From contig CM038217.1 in NCBI GenBank assembly GCA_021442155.1, positions 147,561,143-147,625,142 on the forward strand: 64,000 nt of DNA, read 5' to 3'. The notes below the pieces were generated by a model, which worked only from the letters and a program-made list of their open reading frames with translations, did not search any database and was not told where the DNA came from. The position numbers were made by a program, and so were the translations under genes. Origin of the DNA: Cymbidium sinense. Its lineage: Eukaryota; Streptophyta; Magnoliopsida; Asparagales; Orchidaceae. The number at the start of each line of letters is the position of its first letter. Position 1 is the first letter of the stretch. Below are positions 58,402-64,000 of the stretch, piece by piece.

Positions 58402-61400
58402 TTGATCTGATCACACATAGAACCCCTCTTTTCCCCTTCGAAATCACGCGTTTAATCATGATCAGATGGCCCACACAGTGCATTTCATCGTCGTCCGCAT
58501 CAGCCTTTGACGTGACAACTTAAATAACTAATCTCATCGCACCACATGGAAAGCATGCCACATCAGCCGCCATGTGGCACCAACGAAATTACAGAGGATA
58601 ATTAGGTTAATTAATCTATTTTTAATGCTAAAACTTTCAAAATTCATAACTAATTATAAAAAATCAAAAAATTACAAATTAGAGCTTATTTTAAAGGTAT
58701 TTTAAAGGGGATTTCAATAAAATTATTATTAATTAATTTTAAATAGTAATTTCTATTTAATTAAGGTTTAATTAAAATTATAATTAGCCTAATTACTCTT
58801 TGATTAATTATCCAATTAATTTCAATTTTTCCAGAGATGTTTAGAGGGATGACCTATGCCTCCCCCATTTTTTTGGGATTTATTGGATAACTAATTAGGG
58901 AAACCAATAGATGAAGCCTTAATTACTATCCTCTCTTAATTAATGATAATTAAGTAATTAAATAGTAAATTAATCAATTAATTAAGCTTATTAACCTCTA
59001 TTAATGGTGATGAAGTTTGGGAAATGGATTGGGACTCCCTCTTCCAATCTTTTCTTTAAGTCTTCTCCATTCTCACTTAAATAATTAATTAATTAAAACC
59101 CCTTAATTAATTAATTAACAAGATTAATAAAAAACCAAAATCATACCTAAACTTTAATTAACTAATTGAAAAGATTTAGGGATTGAGACTTAGGCTCCCT
59201 TCTTTGCCTCTTTCCCTAAGTTTATTTCACATTGCTGATTAAGGATAATTAAGATTTAATTAGATAATTAATGAACTTAAATAATTTTATTGAATCTGCT
59301 TCTTTAATTAACTTTTGGGTAGCTTTTGGGTGTTCAATAATCTGAAGAGAGAGCTAATGAAATTATGGTTAGCTCACATGTGTGAGAGAATCATAAGAGT
59401 AGTTAAGTGAGCGATCCTTAAGCTTAATTAATTAATAATTATGAGCTAATTGTATTAGGCCCCTTTCATTTTAGAGGAGCATTACTATTTATTTTTCCAT
59501 GTGTTTATATATCATATTAGCTCATAATTGTTTAACTAATTACTTTAAGGTGACATAGGTAAGGGTTAATTACTTGATTTAATCCATGCTTAACTTAATC
59601 AATCCATAAAATCAACTTAATTGCTTTTTATTAAATCAAATTAACTCACACACATGGGAATGGGATTAGGACTAGAAAACCTCTTTAACATTTCATAAAT
59701 CAAATCAAACTTGAAATCAAAAGTGGCTTTAACAAACTTTGGTTTATTATAAATATGCTTGTTTAATGTGATTGTCCTTAAGAATTAGTTGATTTGAATA
59801 AGATTGTATGCTTATGTTTCTTTATTTCCTTTCAATCATATTAAAGTATTGTATGTCATTTGATTCATGCATTCATCTCTTTTAAAATTGATCAAATAAA
59901 ATGATTTCCTTTATGTCAATTTGCATGAGTTGACTTAATTAAAGATATGTGTGACTATTATCACTACTAAATCTTAACCATATTTTCAAAAGCTTCTTAA
60001 TGAATAAGAATATGTGTTATGGCTTTAGTTACATATATATATAGGAAGTGCATGTGAATATAAATTTATTATATGAAGTGAAGTTTTCTTTCTTATGATC
60101 ATGTGTTGATTTGCATAAGTAAGAATGTTAGCGGGTTTATTAGTCTGGACATCCCAGGGATGCACGGATTTAAGTAGCCCTAAGGAGGTTCGTACCTCAC
60201 TGCCTTGGTGTAGAATAATGGTGACGTACTTGTTTGATTTCATTCTTATGCATCTTTGACATTAGAATTTAGATGAAGCTTTAATTCATTTACAAAAATA
60301 AATCAATTAAATTGAATCCAACTTTTGCATAATTTTTTTATTTATATAGTTATTTATATATCCATATGTGTTTAAGAATAGCGGGTATATTAGTTTGGAC
60401 ATTCCAAGGACATGGCTAAGGAGGTTCCTCTCCCTGGTGCGTAAACAATGGTGGCATACTTGCATAAAACTTTTATACATTTGAATGTGTATTTAGCTAA
60501 TGAATGAAAACTCTCCTTTTTTTTATTAAAAAGACATGCATTCATATTTTGTTCAAGTCATATGATTTAGAGCTCTTTTCTTATGCTTTTATATAAGAAT
60601 TTAGATAGGGATTTAAAATAATATAACAAAATAATTCAACCAAATGAAATATCAATTCAAAATACATTTTCTTACTTTCATCATTCAAGTGTGCTAAGAT
60701 ATAAATTGCATGTATATGTATGTTTAGGACTTAACCATATGCAGGCTATATATGATGGAAAGAAATAAATAGACATGTCTCATGTGATGAAAATTCATCC
60801 CAATTAATCTTAAGATGCCTTTCTTATTGAATGAGTTTATTTAAAGTGAACCTAAACTTAGATCAATTAAAAATATATAATAAAACATTTACTAAAGAGA
60901 ATTGTTTAATTAATTGTCATAAGATGTGATTTAAGGTAGGGATGAATGAGAGTGATCTTCTCTTTTCCTCTCTTTATAGCATAGTTGCTTTGTGTAGGTT
61001 AAATTAAATAAAAGAAAATATTAAGTAAAAGCTTGTAAATTAACTAAACAACTTAAAGTGAAACCACCATTTTAATTGAATCTTTCTACACTTAGGAGAC
61101 TATAACTCTAAATCCTAGTTAGGACATACCACATAAGCTTTAATACACACATATTAGATCAAGTCAGCACTTCTAGCTTTATGTTAGGACGGTGCATGGT
61201 TTGATGTATATTTTTTTTTTGTGATGTAATACTTTAGACTAGATGTTAGGGTGTATATTTTGTAGACTAGATGTTAGGCCATTATTAGCCTAATCATATT
61301 TTCTATAGGGGATTATGCTTAAGGGGCTGCTAAAAAATAAATATAAATGCTCTCTTTACAGGTTGCTTAAGCCCCTAAGCATAATTTAAGTTAGGACAGG

Positions 61401-62921
61401 TGGACTTAGTTACCCATGTGTGGGGTGCTAAGCCTAAATTATATGTTTAGATAACCTTTATTTTTAGGTGGTTAGATTTATCTTTCCATTTCAATGTAAT
61501 TTTGCAATTAGGAATTAAGATTAGTGTTATGGGAGAATTAAGATGAACATTGGCTAGAAAGACTATGTCTTGTGTGCGATGTGATGCCTTGAAGCGAGCC
61601 AAATCAAAGAAGCAAAGAGGAGGAAAGAAGACATGAAGATTTGAAGAAGATGAAGTCCCCATAGCTTGTATTCATTCTTAATTATAATTGTTCTTTTATA
61701 ATCCGGGTTGTATAAGGGTAGAGCTCGGCTACCCATTTTTCTTTTCGAGTTGTACGATGGTACCCGATCGCACCGGCCTTTTATTCTTTTGCATTAATTG
61801 TATAAATTGTTTAATGATTTGTTTATATGATGCACTAGAAATTGCATGCCTCTTATAGTTTCTTTTGGTATTGATGCTTTGTTGTATGACCTAGATCCGA
61901 TTAGGCTTTTAGAAAAATAAATAAATTTTCTACCCAACTACAACTCATAATTAAATTTATAAATAACTCATAACTTAATTTAAATCCTAGGTATTAAATC
62001 AAGAAAAATAAAAGATTTAGAAACCCCTTAGCTGAATGTTGTATCTCTAATATCATGCATGCATCTTCCACCACTCTTATAAAATGAGGGCCCTTGTTCT
62101 TGCACATATAGGAAATGCTTGACCTATGAGAGCAACTCATACTAATGAGGCTTCACCCTCTTCTTTCTTGATTTGTCCCATAACTTATTTCAACATACAT
62201 TTAGGCATATAAAATTCCAAAGCCTTTATCAAAAATGAAGTGTCAAATAAAAATAAATTTTGAAAAGATTTGCATTATAATAGGTCATTACTTATACCAC
62301 TCATACTCTAGTCTCTTAAGGAGTGGGTTTAAGGACTTAGTCTCTTTCCAAATAATAACAACCTAACTATCTTACAATTCATATGACTTGGGCACATGGA
62401 TTTAAAGCATAGGAGGAGTTAGCTAGCTACCACTCCAGGCATTTTTAAGTTCAGCAATCAGGTGATTTATCCTCTCTTATGGAAGTAAACTATATACCCA
62501 TCTTTGCTTAGATTTAGGTCATGCTTTGGTTCTTATTAAAGCTCTCTAGATTTAGGATCCGAGGTAGCTATTTCTTTCAGGCTACAAGCATAAATTCTCT
62601 CCTCATAGGCATTTCTACAATCTTATGTTGTGGGATTGTAAGTCCTAGCTCTCTAATAAAATGTCAACTTTAATAGAATCAATTTCTTCAATTTTAAATA
62701 TATAAAGCCCAACCATAGGATAGTTTGGGATGCTCATTAGGTTTCTTAGTATCATGAGTATCCCCTACTCATCTCCTTTGGCTTCAATAATAAATCTCTC
62801 CTTTTGATCCATCCCACTTGATTTCCAAAATATAACGAATCATTTGATAGTCCTATCTTTGAAATCTTTGGAGATAATAATTGTCTACTTTAATCAAGAG
62901 TATTCCTATGGAACTCACATT

Positions 62922-63187
62922 CCTTAGAATGTAATTAACTATGGGGGCTTGCCAACATAGAGAACTTTAACCTGATTTAAATAAACCCTACTTTATTCAT
63001 CCATGTAAAGTAAAACCTAGGAGCTTTAAGAATGAAATATGCTAAGTGCCAATGGAAAGAAAGATAGTCTTGGACTCATATGAAATACAAGTCCACTAGT
63101 TAGGATGTAATTAATTATGGGGGCTTGCCAGCATAGAGAACTTTAGAACCTGGTTTAAATAAACCCTACTTTATTCATCCATGTAAA
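62922..63187 (+). repeat. 89-bp direct duplication flanking an inverted leader fragment in LTR-6
   Basis: 62922-63010 and 63098-63187 are two copies of the hairpin-bearing segment (GTAATTAACT ... CATGTAAAGTA). Between them 63012-63098 is the reverse complement of leader sequence at about 63475-63590, with an internal deletion of about 17 bases (GAATGAAATATGCTAAGTGC on one side, reverse at 63520-63540). Not present in LTR-1, -2, -3 or -5. Confidence 0.85.
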
Positions 63188-63412
63188 GTAGAGGAAAAAT
63201 CTCTGGTACACTTGAAGACCCATCATGCTTTAGGAGTCCCTATTAGGTGATTAGGTCCATCGTAGGGTAGTGATTTCTATCTTTCGAGATAGTGCACTAT
63301 GTCTTGATGTCATACTCGATCACCTTAATAAGTACATCCTCAGATCTACATGGTGTCCCCTCCCCTATATATACACACACACATAATTGAAAATAAACAC
63401 CACAAATTTTTC

Positions 63413-63430
63413 TAACGACTCTACTGGGAA
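63413..63430 (+). other. Primer-binding site after LTR-6 (next tandem unit)
   Basis: TAACGACTCTACTGGGAA, 8 nt after the LTR end; same site as at 41648 and 26107 with several C/G to T/A changes. Confidence 0.8.
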
Positions 63431-64000
63431 CTGTTCCTCTCTCTATCTAGAGTAGGCAACTATTGTCTCGAAGTGTTAATAGTGGACTTGTATTTTATAT
63501 GAGTCCAAGACTATCTTTCTTTCCGTTGGCACTTAGCATATTTCATTCTTAAGCAAAGCTATCCAATATCCTCTAGGTTTTAGGACCTCACACCTTGTAG
63601 ATCTTGAAACCCCTATTGGGTCTCCCAATAGGTGAAAGATAAAATTAAACAATGAAAGGAGATGACTAAAATTCAGAACCCCTTAACCACTAGCTTAGTG
63701 AGGCAAGGTTCATCTTATATATAAGAAAAATTAACTATTTTATAAAATGTCACTTTCCAAAAACACTTTTTTAAAGTTCACATAACAAAAGATCTTGCAC
63801 AAAATTCACAAAAAAATTTCAAAAAAGCACAAAACTCATATAACCAAACCTCATCTAACAATCCCCATGATTATTACATGGAGGTTCTTTTCAAAATCAA
63901 AATCAAAAGCATCTTTTTGAAAATAGTTATCTCCATTCAACATACTCAAATTTGTTGAATGAAGATTCTATTTTTAAATAAAATCATGAAATAAAATTGA
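63431..64000 (+). mobile_element. Leader start of the next tandem element unit (off-window)
   Basis: Matches 41666-42236 closely, including AACCCCTATTGGGTC, the A-rich segment and the first diverged hairpin-repeat unit (TTCAACATACTCAAATTTGT near 63935). It shows that internal sequence follows LTR-6 instead of host DNA. Confidence 0.9.

Larger units (their letters stand above)
34211..63404 (+). mobile_element. Element B: ~29-kb Tat-like Ty3/gypsy retrotransposon unit, inactive
   Basis: LTR-5 (34211-41646), PBS (41648), internal 41648-55539 (13.9 kb), LTR-6 (55540-63404). LTR-5 and LTR-6 are the most alike pair in the window (3 differences in their first ~110 bp), yet they differ by several indels. 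No target duplication is expected or seen, because on the left is another element's internal tail and on the right another PBS: the unit is part of a tandem array. Coding order from 43663 to 52311 is Gag extension, Gag core, zinc motif, linker, protease, K/E linker, RT, RNase H, archaeal-type RNase H, integrase. Confidence 0.9.
55540..63404 (+). mobile_element. LTR-6: 3' LTR of element B and 5' LTR of the next unit
   Basis: Starts TATTGACCTCAC (55540) and ends AACACCACA (63404); 7,865 bp, the most complete uninterrupted LTR. Landmarks: TTGACC-rich zone (about 56150-57330), GC-richer palindromic block (58250-58590; dyad 58368-58401), TTAATTAA-rich zone (58600-59600), repeat pair (60140-60460), and a rearranged hairpin zone (62922-63187). 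Many 1-4 base indels relative to LTR-5 cluster at 55800-56650. ORFs at 57864, 58323, 60025 and 61447 are not conserved in the other copies. Confidence 0.92.

Noticed and set aside
57864..58523. Two plus-strand ORFs of 104 and 66 codons in LTR-6
   Set aside because: LTR-5 has stops and frameshifts in the same place, so no coding constraint.
1..64000. tRNA, rRNA, snoRNA or miRNA genes
   Set aside because: No cloverleaf, rRNA-like or long near-perfect hairpin sequence was recognised by eye on either strand; a covariance-model scan was not possible.

Overview
The window is plant nuclear repeat DNA and looks like heterochromatin. It is AT-rich, full of short decayed ORFs, and contains no intact host gene, tRNA or rRNA that I can recognise. 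Nearly every base can be assigned to one family of very large Ty3/gypsy (Metaviridae) LTR retrotransposons. The lineage is Tat-like: the degraded polyprotein order is Gag, protease, reverse transcriptase, RNase H, a second archaeal-type RNase H, integrase, and the primer-binding site resembles TGGCGACTCCGCTGGGGA. A flowering plant is likely; I cannot name the species or decide monocot versus eudicot.

Layout. Element A (minus strand) fills 1-8387, 21827-26132 and 26133-31665. From left to right it shows its 3' noncoding tandem repeats (1-2080), integrase to gag remnants (2280-8387), the rest of gag (21827-23970), the leader with a hairpin-repeat array (24100-25800), a PBS (26107-26124) and part of its 5' LTR (LTR-3). 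Its gag is split by a plus-strand solo LTR (LTR-1, 8388-21821). LTR-1 is itself split by a minus-strand solo LTR (LTR-2, 8531-13958) with a perfect 5-bp target duplication AGTTA. The 5' LTR of element A is broken at 31665/31666 by a plus-strand complex of the same family. This complex consists of a truncated LTR (LTR-4, 31666-about 33385), a 3' internal fragment (to 34210), LTR-5 (34211-41646), a PBS, a complete but dead internal region with gag-pol (41648-55539), LTR-6 (55540-63404), another PBS (63413-63430) and the start of another internal region running off the window. The unit LTR-5 to LTR-6 is about 29 kb and is called element B.

The LTRs are unusually long (about 7.4 to 8.0 kb in the longer copies). 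They share the same internal order: a 5' third packed with TTGACC/GGTCAA words and a 16-bp palindrome, a GC-richer palindrome-bearing block with a G-box, a TTAATTAA-rich stretch, a pair of ~250-bp repeats, and near the 3' end two short hairpins. Termini are T(G/A)TTGACC ... CACCACA. Both gag-pol copies are inactive: stops (several of them CAG to TAG), frameshifts, and loss of catalytic residues in RT, protease or integrase. What is most worth attention is the architecture: ~8-kb LTRs, same-family nesting, tandem LTR-internal-LTR-internal organisation, a hairpin-repeat leader, and a conserved unrecognised N-terminal Gag extension.
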